DNA of 64,000 bases, taken from positions 248,001-312,000 of the forward strand of contig BLAL01000278.1 in assembly GCA_015698045.1 (NCBI GenBank), read 5' to 3'. Each line of letters begins with the position of its first letter. The first letter of the stretch is position 1. Under the pieces are notes generated by a model. That model was not told the DNA's origin. It worked only from the letters and a program-made list of their open reading frames with translations, and made no database searches. The translations under genes were made by a program, and so were the position numbers. This document shows, in pieces, positions 1-13,679 of this stretch. The DNA is from Rhizophagus clarus (lineage: Eukaryota > Glomeromycota > Glomeromycetes > Glomerales > Glomeraceae).

Positions 1-512
1 TCAATTCTTACCTAATATTCGGATATGACAAATAATTTGCGAAGGAAAAAAATATGAATGCAGTCAATATAATATATATTTAGTACAATTATAAATTTAT
101 TTTTATCAAGTAAAGTGCAGTACTAACTATAAATACGTTAAAAAGAGTAGTCGCCCCCGAAGTGAACAATCGCCATCTAACCTGGCATCGGATTTCACCC
201 CTTTATATAGCCCAAATTATAATACTAGTATCGCATCGCGCATCCGAGATTTGGAATTGATAAAGTTGTTTAGTTATTGCATTTATAATAAAATATTACA
301 TGAAATTTTTCGACAAAAAAGAAACAAAAAATAGATTTTTACAGTATTTACTAATTAAAATGAAATATTAACACAATATTTATTAATTTAAATAAATATT
401 AATTAAACAAATTAGCGTATATATACACGAATTAAAAATTATAATATACACATATATTAAAACGATAAAAATACAAATGTCTATTGTCGTCTTATTGTCA
501 ATATTATAAATT
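1..512. other. 3' flank of the calpain gene, no gene seen
   Basis: AT-rich sequence downstream of the minus-strand calpain stop codon. It must contain that gene's 3' UTR and polyadenylation site. A less AT-rich island at about 150-250 has no open frame of useful length on either strand. Confidence 0.5.
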
Positions 513-2825
513 TCAAGAATTAAGATCTGGATAATAAATTATTCTTACTTTCAATTCACCAATATCAGCATCAACAAGTTGAGTTACGAAATCTTCACCT
601 TTTATACTGTTCTTATTTCCATTTGCATTTTTATTTCGTCGTTTATAATCATATTTTGATTTTTTAACACCACGATCATTATTCATCTTGGCACTAATTC
701 TTGTAACGGTTTTTTCCGTTTTTTTATCAACGTCACCACATTCATCTGGTGAAACTTCACCTTCAGTTTCCGTCGTAGTTGTTTTACTCGTTAAATAACT
801 TCTAGGTACCTTGATAGTCTTTGTAAAAGTTTTGGTTATTTCCCACATTTTACCTACTTTATCTTCTTTTGAATAAGAATCAACTAATAAACGCATTTCA
901 CCCAATAATTTATCTTTAGAAAAAGTATTATTTTGATATAATTGAAATAATAAACCAGCTGTAGAAGGTTCTCTCGCATAAAATACATATTCTGCGAGAA
1001 TATCAGTTACACCGCTACTATCTTCATTTGTAAAAAATTTAGGAGAAATTATACTATGTTTAATTCTACCATTTAAATCAGCAAAAGTGATTTTAATGTA
1101 CGCGTTTCCTATAGATTTATTTAGATTTACGCTTAATAATTTTATTCTTATCATACCAACAAAATAACTTCTTCCCCAATAAATTAATGGATACCACCAT
1201 TTTTTCTTTGGTTTATCTTTTTCTACTCTCTTAATACTAACCCTATTTCCAGAAAATATTCTCATAAAATAATGTCCTTCATCACCAAAATTAAAAGTAC
1301 TCGGTATGAGAACATAATTACCACTTTTTAATGTAATTCTCGCAGTAACTTCTCTAGTATTAATATAAGTAACCCGACCAGCCACATCATAAGTTGGTTT
1401 ATGAACACGATATTTTCTGTTCTCCTCAACTTTTAATAAAACGAAACCAATAGTAAGATTTTCAAGCGTGAGATTAGCACGTTTATCTTCTTGCATTAAT
1501 CCAATAATTAAAGTAGTTGGTTTATGAGTTCTTATACGATATTGTGGATTTTGATAAAAAGTTTTTTTATTATTAACACATCCACCCGCCAATGATTTTT
1601 CTATTGACCATTCCCCTCTAAAAGTTATACCATGCCATCTTTTTTCAAGTGAAAAAATTGAGGTATTTAAATGTCTACAAATTATTAAAGTTGAAAAATT
1701 TAATATCCAATCATTAAAAGACATCCAAAAATCCCCATCATCAGCAATTTTAAATCCCATTTTATTACGTTTAGATTTATTAATTTTTTGCCATTCCTCA
1801 GATTTATCGCTCCAAGCCCCATTCCATTCAATTTCTCCCCAAGGATTATGTAAACGAATTAAAATAATACTTTTACGATCTTTTTTCCACCATGGATCTT
1901 GAATTTGTTGTATATCTGTTATACCATAAGCATGACCTATTACCAAACCATTTGGTAAACGTTCTTGTTGTGTTTCACCTTCTAATGGATTAATATTACA
2001 ACTCATTAATGCACCTTTTTTATTGGCTATTATCATCATCGTTATAAAATTTTTTAAACCCATTTGTTCTACAACATTCTTATTAGCAGTTACGGTCATG
2101 GAACTACAATGACTAGTAAGAGTATTAGGTATTTCATCAAAATGGGTGGTATTAGGTAATTCGATCGTATCAGGAATTGTTCCAGTTAAATCTACCAAAG
2201 CATCGGAAGCGGTACCAGCTTCTAATGCTTCATAACATCTACATAATTTAGCGTAAGCCTTTTCAAGTAAAGAAACCCACATTTCATCAGGATTTCTCGA
2301 ATGAGCGTAAATTAATTTACCATCCTTAGTAGGTAGATAATCATCAACAACTACTTCAACCCATTCACCGAATCTATAAAATCTAAACCTAAATACACCA
2401 GGGTGACGTCCAGTATCACGAAAATGATAAACTCCCATTTTTTTACCAGGAACATCACTATGAAACCAATCTTGATCCGAAGCTTTTGGTATAACTTTGT
2501 GTAATAATTTTGGATGCGCAGCTAATACACCAATAGCACTAACCAACCAACAATTTCCAACAGCACCTTGAACTACATCGGTATTAATTTTACCTTTACC
2601 TTCATTATCGAATATAAATAAATGAGGATTATTTGTTAAATCTTTACACCTAGTCCATTCGATATTACTTTTATAATGACGACATGACCTATTTTTTGGA
2701 GTTCTATATAACGAAACATCATTAGTTGGAAAATGTTCATCTTGAAAATTTCTTCCAGTTCTTGCACATTCTATAAAAATTTTTTCATAATTCTGTTCAA
2801 ATAATTTACGATACTTTGGTGACAT
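513..2825 (-). CDS. calpain-type cysteine protease with C2-like tail
   Basis: A 770-residue intronless gene for a calcium-dependent cytosolic cysteine protease of the calpain family. The catalytic triad is complete: Cys92 in QGAVGNCW, His298 in GLVIGHAY and Asn327 in LHNPWGE. The protease core covers about residues 25-380. It is followed by a beta-sandwich (calpain domain III / C2L-like) region at about 390-530 and a second C2-like region at about 555-670. The lysine-rich, probably disordered end has no penta-EF-hand, so the layout is closer to the calpain-5/TRA-3 class than to classical calpains. The ATG at 2823-2825 is the first in the frame and lies about 90 nt downstream of a TATA-like element. 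No stop or frameshift interrupts it, so it is probably active. The family is secure; the subclass is inferred. Confidence 0.92.
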   Translation of the reverse strand: MSPKYRKLFEQNYEKIFIECARTGRNFQDEHFPTNDVSLYRTPKNRSCRHYKSNIEWTRCKDLTNNPHLFIFDNEGKGKINTDVVQGAVGNCWLVSAIGVLAAHPKLLHKVIPKASDQDWFHSDVPGKKMGVYHFRDTGRHPGVFRFRFYRFGEWVEVVVDDYLPTKDGKLIYAHSRNPDEMWVSLLEKAYAKLCRCYEALEAGTASDALVDLTGTIPDTIELPNTTHFDEIPNTLTSHCSSMTVTANKNVVEQMGLKNFITMMIIANKKGALMSCNINPLEGETQQERLPNGLVIGHAYGITDIQQIQDPWWKKDRKSIILIRLHNPWGEIEWNGAWSDKSEEWQKINKSKRNKMGFKIADDGDFWMSFNDWILNFSTLIICRHLNTSIFSLEKRWHGITFRGEWSIEKSLAGGCVNNKKTFYQNPQYRIRTHKPTTLIIGLMQEDKRANLTLENLTIGFVLLKVEENRKYRVHKPTYDVAGRVTYINTREVTARITLKSGNYVLIPSTFNFGDEGHYFMRIFSGNRVSIKRVEKDKPKKKWWYPLIYWGRSYFVGMIRIKLLSVNLNKSIGNAYIKITFADLNGRIKHSIISPKFFTNEDSSGVTDILAEYVFYAREPSTAGLLFQLYQNNTFSKDKLLGEMRLLVDSYSKEDKVGKMWEITKTFTKTIKVPRSYLTSKTTTTETEGEVSPDECGDVDKKTEKTVTRISAKMNNDRGVKKSKYDYKRRNKNANGNKNSIKGEDFVTQLVDADIGELKVRIIYYPDLNS

Positions 2826-2912
2826 AATTGTTTGATTTTAACAAAGGAAAGGGAGAAGAAGGAAAACGATTTATTTAAATTTATTTTTAAAAAAAAGGGA
2901 GTTATACACACC

Positions 2913-2923
2913 CTATTTATATA
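2913..2923 (-). promoter_or_regulatory. TATA-like element of the calpain gene
   Basis: On the minus strand this reads TATATAAATAG, about 90 nt upstream of the calpain ATG and just beyond an A/G-rich leader. The position suits a TATA box, but in AT-rich DNA such matches are weak evidence. Confidence 0.4.
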
Positions 2924-4102
2924 TGTACTATAAATAAATAAAACTTTTTTTTTGATTTTTTTTGATCAACATTATATATTATTCATGGTTTACTTCATTG
3001 AGTAACTAATTTAACCAGATTTGGAACCACATGCAGTTAGTCCCGTAATTATTACAACATCAAAAGGGGCTGAAATTTTCTTAACAATTAATTTTAATTC
3101 ATTACAGAAAGAGAAATAATTATTTAGTTATGTATACAAAATAATAATGAAATAAGTTGACAAAAAAAAAAACAAAAGATAGTATATCACGTGTGACATG
3201 CGCCAGCTTTCCTTTTATTTTTTCTTTATATAGTCTTTTTTTTTGTACCATCCCAATAAATTATCGCTTATTTTAAAAAAAAAAATTGTCATATGATATA
3301 TACATCTTTACTCAACATAGTCGGGGTCAGAATCGTACATTTTTAGGCTTGATTACGTTAATATAATATCTATATTACATTAGTTATATTAATGTTTACA
3401 CAAATACACAAACTCTTAATTATAATGTTTCAAACTCCGTTAATATATTGTAATACAAAATCACCATTGTTTTATTATATATGTAAAAATTTTTTTTATT
3501 GGTGAAAGGTTAATAAATTTTTTATTTCGGAACAAGTCATGTTGTTACACAAAAATGGAAATTGATTAAAATTGTTTGTACAGCAAAACCGATAATTTGC
3601 AACAAAAGCAACAAATGCAAAGAAAATCCTATAAATTACATCATGTGCAATTGTGTATTACTGGAATATGATTTTAAACAAAAGAAAAATGATTGAAAAC
3701 GGTAAAGGTTTATCATTATTTTTCAAATGATTGGTTAACTGACTCATAGTTTTCTGCGGTTCGTACATAAAATTTATATTTTTGCCTCATGTCATATATG
3801 ACTCGCGGAGCTTTAATATTGTATGATTTACTTTTCAGGAAATTTATGTCCTTAATAAAAGATCAAGGGAAATCGTTCAATATAAAAGTTAAACTCTTAT
3901 TTTATTAGAAAAAAATTTTTTTTTTTTTTTTTTTTTATTTTCTTGGTCGAAAACCTATATTATAAAAAAACAAAAACAAAAAGTCGAAACATTTAATTTC
4001 TAAGATAAAAAAAAAATCTTCTTTAATAAATTAATACTCAAACAACAACTTGAATCTTTTGTCAATTCGAATAAATAAAAAAAAACTTTTTTTTTTTTTT
4101 TC
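2924..4102. other. divergent intergenic region
   Basis: This is the shared upstream region between the minus-strand calpain and the plus-strand cyclin, so both promoters lie here. It is AT-rich, with long T runs at about 3910-3940 and 4086-4101. A TATAAAAG motif lies near 3882 and a single TGACTCA (AP-1/Gcn4-type core) near 3740. No coding sequence was recognised. Confidence 0.5.
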
Positions 4103-4132
4103 ATGAACAAATTCCAAAAGAAAAAAATATGA
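4103..4132 (+). other. upstream mini-ORF overlapping the cyclin start
   Basis: An ATG at 4103 opens a 9-codon frame whose TGA stop (4130-4132) overlaps the cyclin ATG (4129-4131) as ATGA. If the transcript includes 4103, ribosomes would terminate exactly on the cyclin start. The frame is visible in the sequence; its use is inferred. Confidence 0.4.
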
Positions 4133-5066
4133 ACGACATATTTAAAACTCAATGGAAATTTGACAAAAATCAATATGGCAAATTCACTCCATCTCGTTGT
4201 GATGGAATTTCTATAGAAGAAGAAAATAAATTGAGAAGTGATGGTATACAATTTATTAAAAACATTAGCGTTTGGCTTCGTTTGAAACAAACAACGATTG
4301 CGACTGCGTCAGCATATTTTCATAGATTTTTTATGCGTTGTAGTTTTAAAGATTATACACAATATGATATTGGGGCCGCTGCTACTTTTTTGGCGGCAAA
4401 AACTACAGAACATCCTCGTATAATTGATTATGTTTCTGTTGCTTGCGCTCGTGTAATAAGACATGATAATCATTTTTATGATGTTGATGAATTCACAAGG
4501 TGGATTAAAATTATTATTAGTAAAGAAAAAATTCTAGCGGAAAAAATATGTTTTGATTTCGATGTTGATTTACCACATATTCATGTGATTGATTTTCTTG
4601 AAAATTCATCCGATATTATGATCACCGAAAAGAAAAAAGTTATTTTAATGAGAATGGCAAGTTTAATAATTAGTCAAACTTATAATCATCCATTTTGTCT
4701 GTATTACACTTCAAAGGAGATTGCAAGTGCTGTTCTTTATATATCTCATAAATATATCGGATTGCCAGTAAATGAAAATCCATTATTAGGTCCAACTTTG
4801 TGGGGAATTATGGAAACTGATGTATATGCTGTTCACAAATGTATCAATGATGTATTTAGTACTTATCCTACACCTCCAAGATTGAAAAAAATTAATGTAA
4901 GTTTTTAAGAAAATCATTACTGTTAATTCCTTCCAAAAAAAGTGGCTAATTTTTTTTTATATTATAGAATGGATCACGTGATGATAATCCCCTAACTAAT
5001 GTTGTAATTATATTTGATGATGATAATTACGCAACTGCTACTCTTAAAGAAAAATCATCTGCTTAA
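4129..5066 (+). CDS. cyclin, transcription (K/T/Pch1) type
   Basis: Two-exon gene, exons 4129-4896 and 4968-5066, coding for 288 residues. The 71-nt intron has a GTAAGT donor at 4897 and a TATAG acceptor at 4967. Reading through the donor would end the protein three codons later. The first cyclin box (about 35-135) carries the TPSRCDGI lead-in and the motif FHRFFMRCSF, as in cyclins K and T that activate CDK9/CDK12-like kinases acting on RNA polymerase II. A second helical cyclin fold follows at about 150-250. Exon 2 adds a short acidic tail of 32 residues. The protein is likely nuclear. Assignment to the transcription-cyclin group is by motif; the exact orthologue is not settled. Confidence 0.85.
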
Positions 5067-8000
5067 GTGACAATGCGACAACAATGCGACAAAGTTTAAC
5101 AAATGAAAGTTATAGCGTTGTCTTTTATTAGTTTCTTTGATTTAAATAATAATAATTAATATAAATTGAAATGTACTAATTTTATATGAATTCAAATTGT
5201 AAAAACAAAGCAAATTGACAAACGAAATTAAATAAACTCGTTATTTACACCTGGAGTGTTACGAAAAATAAATTATTTTTTGATTATTTGATAATCTTTT
5301 TTTTTTTTTTTTTTTTTTTTTTAAGCGTACACGAGATGTTTGGGCTTTTCGAGGCTGAGACGAAAAAATTGAACCAATTGTTATATGACAAATTTTTTTT
5401 TTACGTGGCTTTGCATTTTTCTCGTTTACTTTATATAAAGGACCTTTTCATTTGCAATTGTTCTGTTTCATGTTTTCTCTTCCCCTTTTTCTCCTCTTTA
5501 TAAAAAAACTATAGTTTATAATTTTAGCTATATTTCACTTTAATTATATATAAAATGAAAATAATTTCCTTCTCAATAGAATTTGATTAATAAAATATTA
5601 TATATTAGTTTACCATTAAGATGTTAAGGATGAAACAGCACATTAAATAAATTCTAGTGTAAGGAGAAAACGGTCCAAAGAAACCGATCAAAGAAGAACG
5701 CCCATTGTGCTTAATTATAACGTTGAAAACGTGATTACGGACACCGAAATTCTGAATTGGAACCGAATCAGATCCCTTCAACAAACCGTTCATCAATATA
5801 TCAACATCTGCGGAAGAGTCCATGACCATATAGTCTTATAAAAACTTTGTGTGATTGGTCAATAAACATAATCAACCAAATCAATATAGACTAGCCTCTG
5901 CACATTTCAAAGAATTAGATAATGAGAAACAATAAGCGATTCATGGCGAATCAATCGACTTCGATTACACTCATATTTATCTATTGAATTTTATCTAAAT
6001 TTTAAAAATCAACAATAATCGCTTCAATACAAAATTTTATAACACTTTATCTCGTGTAATAAAATTTTATTAAGCGACTAACGTGACTATTCATAATTTT
6101 GCCAATGAAATAGCTATTGATGTCCAAATCATACACTGCATTTTTTTCTTAATATTAACACAACACTAAAAACTATAACAACAAGCTTTTATCACTTTTG
6201 ATCAAGTTAATGTTTTTGACATCGTTTTTGAACTTACATAAAATTTAATACAGAATTAGCGTATGAAAAAAAAAAAATATACAATAATTTTAATAATTTT
6301 TAATAGTTACATTATTTAAACTCTCTCTTACACATTCATATTATAAATTTAATTATAATTATCTTGTCAAAATTTGATATCTTATAAATTAAACAATTTC
6401 TTTCTAAAACAGAATAATTGTATCTAAAAAATATATCTAAAATTTTATATATGTAGCGTATTATTATTTTTTCTAAAAAAGAAAACTATCAGGAAGAAGA
6501 AATAATATAAACAATTCAAAAATTGAAAATGGATCCCGAGGATCAAATATTCAGGAGAAGTAAAACAGTGCACCAATTGAAACTTTTCATTATAGCAGGG
6601 ATTTAAATTTCAATAACAATACATAGGAGAGGGTTAGCAATTTTTGATGCCTTCAAGTTAATTATACATACAACACCATTGAAGAAAACGAAACTTTTGC
6701 TTATAGAATGTACTACATTATGCCAGTGATCTTCTTCACCCTAGTTTTCGACGAGGCAGAATAAGACGCCTAATCAAATAAAGCCATCTCTGATAATGAA
6801 TATAACAAACAAGAAATAATTTAGGTGGAAAATAATATGCATGATTCAAATACTCTAAGGAAAGTGTTGTGCATGAAAATAATTAAATATGCCATCTGTA
6901 ACAATTCTACAAATTATATTATATAAATGAAATATCAAACGAAACTGAATACTTGATTATAACAAAAAAAAAGAACAAGCTTTTGATTAATCTACATAGC
7001 AGGCTTCAGTTACAGGGTTGGCTAGCAGACGTTGACCTAAAATCAATACTAAGTATTTATGCAGTTCTACTATATATTTCAAAATATAAGAGTAAAGGAA
7101 AACACGATCTATTATACTTTTAAAGAAGAAATGTTTAATAATAATAAATTTTTTTGATAATAATAAGGTCAATACAGATCAAGAATACAAAAGGTTTTAG
7201 TTCCATTAAAGACACTTTATTTGAAGAGACAATATAAGAGGATTTTAAAAATTATTTTGGATGGCATTATAGATCAGTCTTCAGAAAAAATAGGAGACGG
7301 AATAGATCAAGGAGAAATAAAAATTCCTTAATTTTAAAAATTTGGATAACAAATCACAAGCAAATTATATCCAAACTAATTAAAAAGACAAATAAATAGG
7401 AAAAGAAATAATTTGCTTATAGGAACACATTATTTATAAGTGATATAATATTGGAAAATTACCCAATAAACCAACAACCCACTTATACGTGATAGAGCGA
7501 AAAAGAATATCTCATGATATTAAATTATACGATGAAATATTTCTTCAGCTGCCATATTCACAGTCGTGAATAGATATTTAGTTACGGCATATAATAATTT
7601 TAATTTGAGCTAACAGAAGCGCAACATTCTTAAAAATGGATATTTTTTTTTTATACTGAAAGATACGTCTGGGTACTAAGTGATGCATTGAAGTTTTCTT
7701 TTAAGAGGAATTTTTTACATTTATAGATCTGTAACTAATCCAATATCCAACATTATCACAGCAGGTGATGTGATAATTATTTATTCCCTGATTTTGAAAA
7801 AAGTACACGATGATAGAATAGATTGATTGTACTAGACTTGTTGATTATTTATTCGAAACTTCATGTATTTGTTTAAATGTAAATTTTTTAAACGAATCAT
7901 TTATATATTTTTTGCATTATTTTAAATTAATTATGCAATTAAAAACATTGATAGACATTAGCACTGAAAATATGTTCTACATACTATTTAGTAAACTGTT

Positions 8001-8465
8001 TTAGAAAGTTGCAACAATATAAGACAATGTCAAATGTATATTAGTGCATTCAATCTTTCAAATTCATTGTGAATTATATAATCTATCAAACTCCTTAAAT
8101 TATTAATTAATTTACTAGTTAAAACTATATATAAATAGAATAGGAGGATATTTTATGGTCTATTTATTTCTATAATGATGACATTGAAATGCAAGATTTT
8201 AATAATTGCATTAGATTTAAATTCTACCAGAAAACCCCTTAATGTTGCAACAAAAAAACAAAACTAGCAAACTAAATTGCCTAATTATTGCATACGATGC
8301 TGGAGATTTTAAGTGTTTATAGTCTATTGTTAACATCACAAGTGATAGTAGCGTTATTATTCACAACAGTCAATTATGTATCAAAGTGATTTTGTAATAA
8401 ACAAAATCCTACTCAAAAGTTTACTATTACAATTTTAAGGGTTTACTTTAAGAATTTTTGGCATC
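5067..8465. other. gene-poor, decayed DNA
   Basis: About 3.4 kb with no convincing gene. A 74-codon minus-strand frame at 5605-5829 starts with ATG but matches nothing I recognise and has no visible partner exon. Around 6480-6780 short stretches look coding-like but are broken by stops. The region is best read as eroded mobile-element DNA leading into the Helitron-like fragment at 8.5 kb. Confidence 0.45.
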
Positions 8466-8755
8466 CATCAGTATTAGATGTGCTTGTAATATGTCATTGG
8501 AAACTTTAGAGATTTTAAAGTTCGTCGTGCTAAAGTTATTTATGCATTGATCTGGTTAAAACAAAATGGTCATTACTATGCTGATATAACCATTGATCAT
8601 GAAGTTTTTCAGTCTTTGCAACTTGACGGAGCAATTGATGACCGCCTTCAAGACATTAATTATGATAGTATGATTGTGAAATATCAGATCATGGGTCACC
8701 AAAATATGTGGAGAGAATGCATTCTTATTCTTTATCACTTCTGCCAGGGATAATA
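8466..8755 (+). pseudogene. Helitron-type protein fragment
   Basis: The frame running into 8547-8753 reads as FKVRRAKV..ALIWLKQN..YYADI.ID, followed by ..SLQLDGAIDDRLQDIN. I recognise this as the segment preceding the Helitron-like N-terminal/Rep region in rolling-circle transposon proteins of these fungi (DUF6570-like). There is no Met at a sensible place, the frame closes after 69 codons, and flanking sequence is broken in all frames. It is a dead fragment. The family call rests on the motif alone. Confidence 0.55.
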
Positions 8756-11700
8756 TTAGAAATTACCCTATCTTGAAAATAAGGTTGGTCTAACCTGAAT
8801 ACATCAATTGGTGTTATCACATTCTGAAATAGACAAAATATAATAACTATTATGATGCATTATTCATTGAAATTTTAATTAGAGCTAAAAGCTATCAATC
8901 ATTCATATTCACCCTCATTAGTGACTTCTACAAAGATAGCCAAATAACTAAAGACTTATGTTACAATGTGGGAAATACGATCAGAAATCTGGTTTACTAT
9001 GTATATAATGAATGCAATTACATTTTTATCCTGCTACATTGTTCAAAGATTGTTACAATGTAGAAGATGTGACCAGAAATTAGCGTTTTATATAATGCAA
9101 TTTACATGTATTATTGCAGTAGTAAATTATACAAAATGCTCTGATATATTTCTTTTATAATAGAATTAGAGATAAAATAATTAAATTTTATAATTTGCAA
9201 AGCCAAATCAAGAATTTCAAAAATATCTTTTACTGAATAATTATCATTGCAATATATAACAAGTAATTTTATGCAACATTATGGAATGATATTTTTAGAA
9301 GTAGAAAAAAATAATAATATAAAATTGATAAAGTTCAACCATTTAAAGCTATGTTTAGTGATTTAAATAATAACAACAGTAGTTTATCAATCAAATACTC
9401 CTATAGTTCTTTCCAAAAAAGTCACCAAAAAGCATTTTGTGAACTAAATGAGAGGATTTAATGCTTTATAATATGTTTATGGTCGTGCAAAAGTTGTAAT
9501 TTTGTTAGAAAATATTATGCACACATTAATTATTAAATTCAAATTACTAGTGAATATCAAAAGATAAATGAAATTTTATGTTACAAGAAGAATTGATTGA
9601 ACGACCTACTGGTCCATAGGCTGCAACTGTAGTTTATGTTGCAGTAGATTCTTTATTTAAATTTTAAGATTTTTTCTTTTAATGATAGATGAAAATTAGT
9701 AAAAAAATGCAATTCAGTTATATATTATCTTAGTATCAAATTCTAAAAAGATTAAATTTTTGCGTCTAAAAGAAGAGAGTAATAGCATTCCATGATAAAA
9801 TCATATATAGTTTATTTATATTTAGTGGATAGACATGATATTTCTCGTAACAACATTGCAATCGCGCAAGATAGGCATGATGTAAGAGATGAATTTGTTA
9901 AAGCGTATTTCTTACATCTTATACAGGGAATGAAATAATTGTAAAGTATATTGCATCTTTTCTTTATATATTATTTAAATGGTTATGATTGAACGTTTCC
10001 ATTTATGAAAGATACTAGCTGTTGAGTTTTTCAGATGAAAAAAAAAAATCAATAACAAACGTATTTTAATTCCAGTTAGAAAGAGGAAAATTATCAAAAA
10101 GTATATAATTTAACATTAAGAATCACTACAAAGTTTATGAATAATAGACCTTTGCAAATGTATCTTGTAGAAATAGACAGGGATTTATTGGTTATTTTGA
10201 TTCAAATTTTTAATCATTTATGTCAAATACTTTTCATATTTATGAACTATATTTGCCATACAATAATTTTGTAATATGGTATTATAATATACTGTAAACT
10301 GTTGAAATTCAAGATTGCTTACTGGTCATAAAGCTTTATTTTATATTTACAAGTTTATCAGCATAATCTATGAAAATGATTTTAAAATTTTAAGACCAAA
10401 TATGGTCCAAGAAGGAATTTATGGTCATAGACTAAAATGTGAACCTGCAATACTAGAACAAGCAATGGAAAACTAAAATTGTTCTATATCGATAGAGAAA
10501 AAAAAGATGGAAAATTGTTATAAAGACCGATAGTGATAGGTGGTCTTTAGCCAAATCTTAAAATTGTCTCGTTAAAAGAAAAAATTTTATACTTCAACTG
10601 AATTACAAAAAAAAGTCTTCACTTCTATTATGCAGCTATTTTAAAACATTAAAATATTTTGAACCAAATAGCTATTCACTTACTATTGCGAATACTATTT
10701 CTCATTTAAAATAGAATTCCTTTATATTAAATTAAAAAGGCATTATCTTTGCATTAATTTATGCTTTTTTAGTTTTCTACAACTTACTAAAGAGAATTAC
10801 ATATCTTAACATCACTTAATGCTTCTACATAATTAATGGATTTGGAGATTTGGAATTTATATAGAAATAATACTAATATAGCTGAAGCTGCGCATGCTTT
10901 AGTAAATCAAACTAGCAAGAATTGAAACTTCTATAGCAATTTTACAGTTGATTAGCAAAATATTTACCGATATCATTAGCTTTTTGCTTAATGAAAAATT
11001 GATAACATTACTTTTTTTACATTTGTTCATAAAGCATTTTTGGCTAATAGTTTACAGTCATCATGGTGAATAGATAAATATAAAAAAAACAGATAAAAGC
11101 AATGAAAATATTACTGTTTGATATATCAGTCATATGAGAGTTTACATTTGTCCATAAAATGTAGTCTAGTATATACTATGGATTCAATATAAATTTATAA
11201 AAAATAACTGCTAAAGCAATTAAAAATTATAAGAACTTTTCATAGAATTAAAAATTTATTAATTACCAAAAAAAGTTATTCATAATTATGAATACAGTAT
11301 TTAATTCAATATTAATCATAACAAACGTTGGAAGTCCAGTTTCTTCAGTTAAATCAAATAGATGATAAAAAAAATTTTTATAACAAAAAGAAGAATCTCT
11401 TTCTTCGCTATAATAAGAATAAATCTCTTTTTCCAAAATATTTAAGATAATATTATTGATTTTAGTATAGATTTAAACAATAAATAATGAGACTATAACT
11501 AAGCCTGACTATTACACCTCCGCCTGAAAGAATTCCTTAGTTCTATTGGAATTAAACCAATTTACAGTACTTAATTGGATACTACCATTTCAAGATCTTT
11601 GTTATCAGATATTAATATATTTAATAATATAGTATTAATTAACAGAATACTTAACCAAAGCACATTATTTTAATGGAAATTCTAGCAGAAGTACATGCAT

Positions 11701-12700
11701 CTCTAAATAACATTGATAAATTGCATTATATTACTCAAAACTGAAAAATATAAAGAAAAAGGCGAAATTATTTCACCAAAATACTATTACAATATTTAAT
11801 TCATGAACATACATATGGAATGTATCCTGCAGTCATGTAAAATTATTCTGATGGTTATATCAGAAAAAAATACACGTATATTATTTAAAAATAAATGATA
11901 AGAAAAGTGGGTTCAATCCTAGAGTATGGTTTTAACACCTACATTAAAGAATTTATGTATATCAAATCAGTTCCAATAATTTAGCGATGTAAATTCCTCA
12001 TTCTTAACTTCAAAAAAATGTAGATTACTCAGTATAGTTATAATTCTTCAATGACAAAAACAAAGTATTTAGAATCAACAAAGTGTTGTCAAAAATAGAG
12101 ACATATATCTGATCCAAGCCATATTTATGCAAACTGCAACAAAAGAAAAATCCAACTGGTTTAAAATTGAATGTGAATCAGATATATAGTTTTTTTCTTA
12201 GCTAGTCGTTAAAACATGACATGAGGAAAAGCTATTAAATAATATTTTCGTAATATTGATTAATTTTAATATTTGATATTATAAATAATTCATATGCTAT
12301 ATATATTCTAAAGAGAATACCAAAGTCAAATATTTATTCTCTTGAAAGTAAAGAACCTGTTCAAAGATTTTACAAGAAATAGAGTTACATACTGACTTTT
12401 CAGTCAGAATTATCAATAATTAAAGAGCAAAGGAGATCAAAAGGACAGAGCATATTTCAAAAGGTTCTAAAATTCATATGATTATTAGTAATAATCAATA
12501 TTAAATTTATTTTTTATTATATTTGCAATATTTTTATATTGTTAATTATTAAGGAAATTATTAATTATATTATAATTATATTAAATTATAGAAAATGAAA
12601 AATTAGGACATAAAGTTGATTGTTTAATTTGAAAGTATAATTGGAAGAATGATTCTCAAAAATAATACATTCATAAAAATGAAATAAAAAGAGTATTATT
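8756..12700. other. decayed mobile-element sequence
   Basis: Roughly 4 kb in which plus-strand frames show short protein-like runs (for example near 9860-9930 and 10380-10450), each ended by stops within about 30 codons. This is consistent with the continuation of the eroded Helitron-like element. No domain beyond the fragment at 8.5 kb could be named. Confidence 0.4.
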
Positions 12701-12702
12701 TA

Positions 12703-12770
12703 ATTAATGGTCTTAGAGTATCATCAAAAGAATTCAAAATTCTTAAAACAATTCACAGATCTCATATGAG
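12703..12770 (+). repeat. dispersed coding-like repeat, copy A
   Basis: Translates with a run like NGLRVSSKEFKILK. A diverged copy lies at 13967-14030. Two copies 1.26 kb apart point to a repeated element-associated gene that I cannot name. Confidence 0.45.
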
Positions 12771-13679
12771 TAGAAAATAATGATTGTTGAATTTTCAAGA
12801 AGACTATTTGAAGTCAATAATAATAAAATTAATATTGAAAATTTTTGAACATTTTAATAAAAAAATTAATAAAAATATGTATAATATTATTGAAAAATTG
12901 GAATTCATTTATATGGTAAAAAACATAATTTTTATAATTTAAATTTATTTATTAGGTACAAAAATAGATATTTATATATTAAATAAGATATAGCCACAAA
13001 TTTATACAGTTAAGTTGTGGAATTCAATAGATATACCATATGAAATAATTTTCAAAAAAATATTCATTTATTAATTGAGAAGGATTGGGTTTTTTTAAAG
13101 GTAATTTTATTTATACATTAATTTTATATATTAATTTTTTGCAAATTTCTATCTTTTAATTCTTCTTTTTTTTTTAATAGGGAGGAGTCATTAATGAAAT
13201 TAAAGGATAAAAAATTGTTTTACCAGTAATTTTTAAATATGGTTTAGAGGCTATTACAAATGAAAATTGAAATTAAAATTTTTTAATAATGATTTAAGAA
13301 ACTGCATTGCAAGAAATTACATGTACAGTTATGATTAATAATGTTAATTTTATTATGATAATAATGAGAATACTTTTTAAATGATAAAAGTATTAATTTG
13401 AATGAAAAAAAGTTTATGCAAAAGTATTACAGAAAAAAACTGGAATATTCAAAGAAGTTGCAGAATGTTCATATTATTGATGTATGAAACAGTTTCTTTA
13501 TATATTATAATTTCATTCAAATACTTCCAAAACTTCAACAAGTTAAAGAACTTCAAAAAAATCATATTATCAAGAATGAGAGTTGGAATTTCTTTTTCAA
13601 CTGATAACTGAAATCAAAAAAAAAATATATTTAACTTAAAAACTTAGGAATCTAAAATTTGGGAACAAATTAATACTTT

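Noticed and set aside
5605..5829. 74-codon minus-strand ORF with ATG
   Set aside because: Isolated, matches nothing I know, and lies in eroded DNA. It could be real but I cannot support it.
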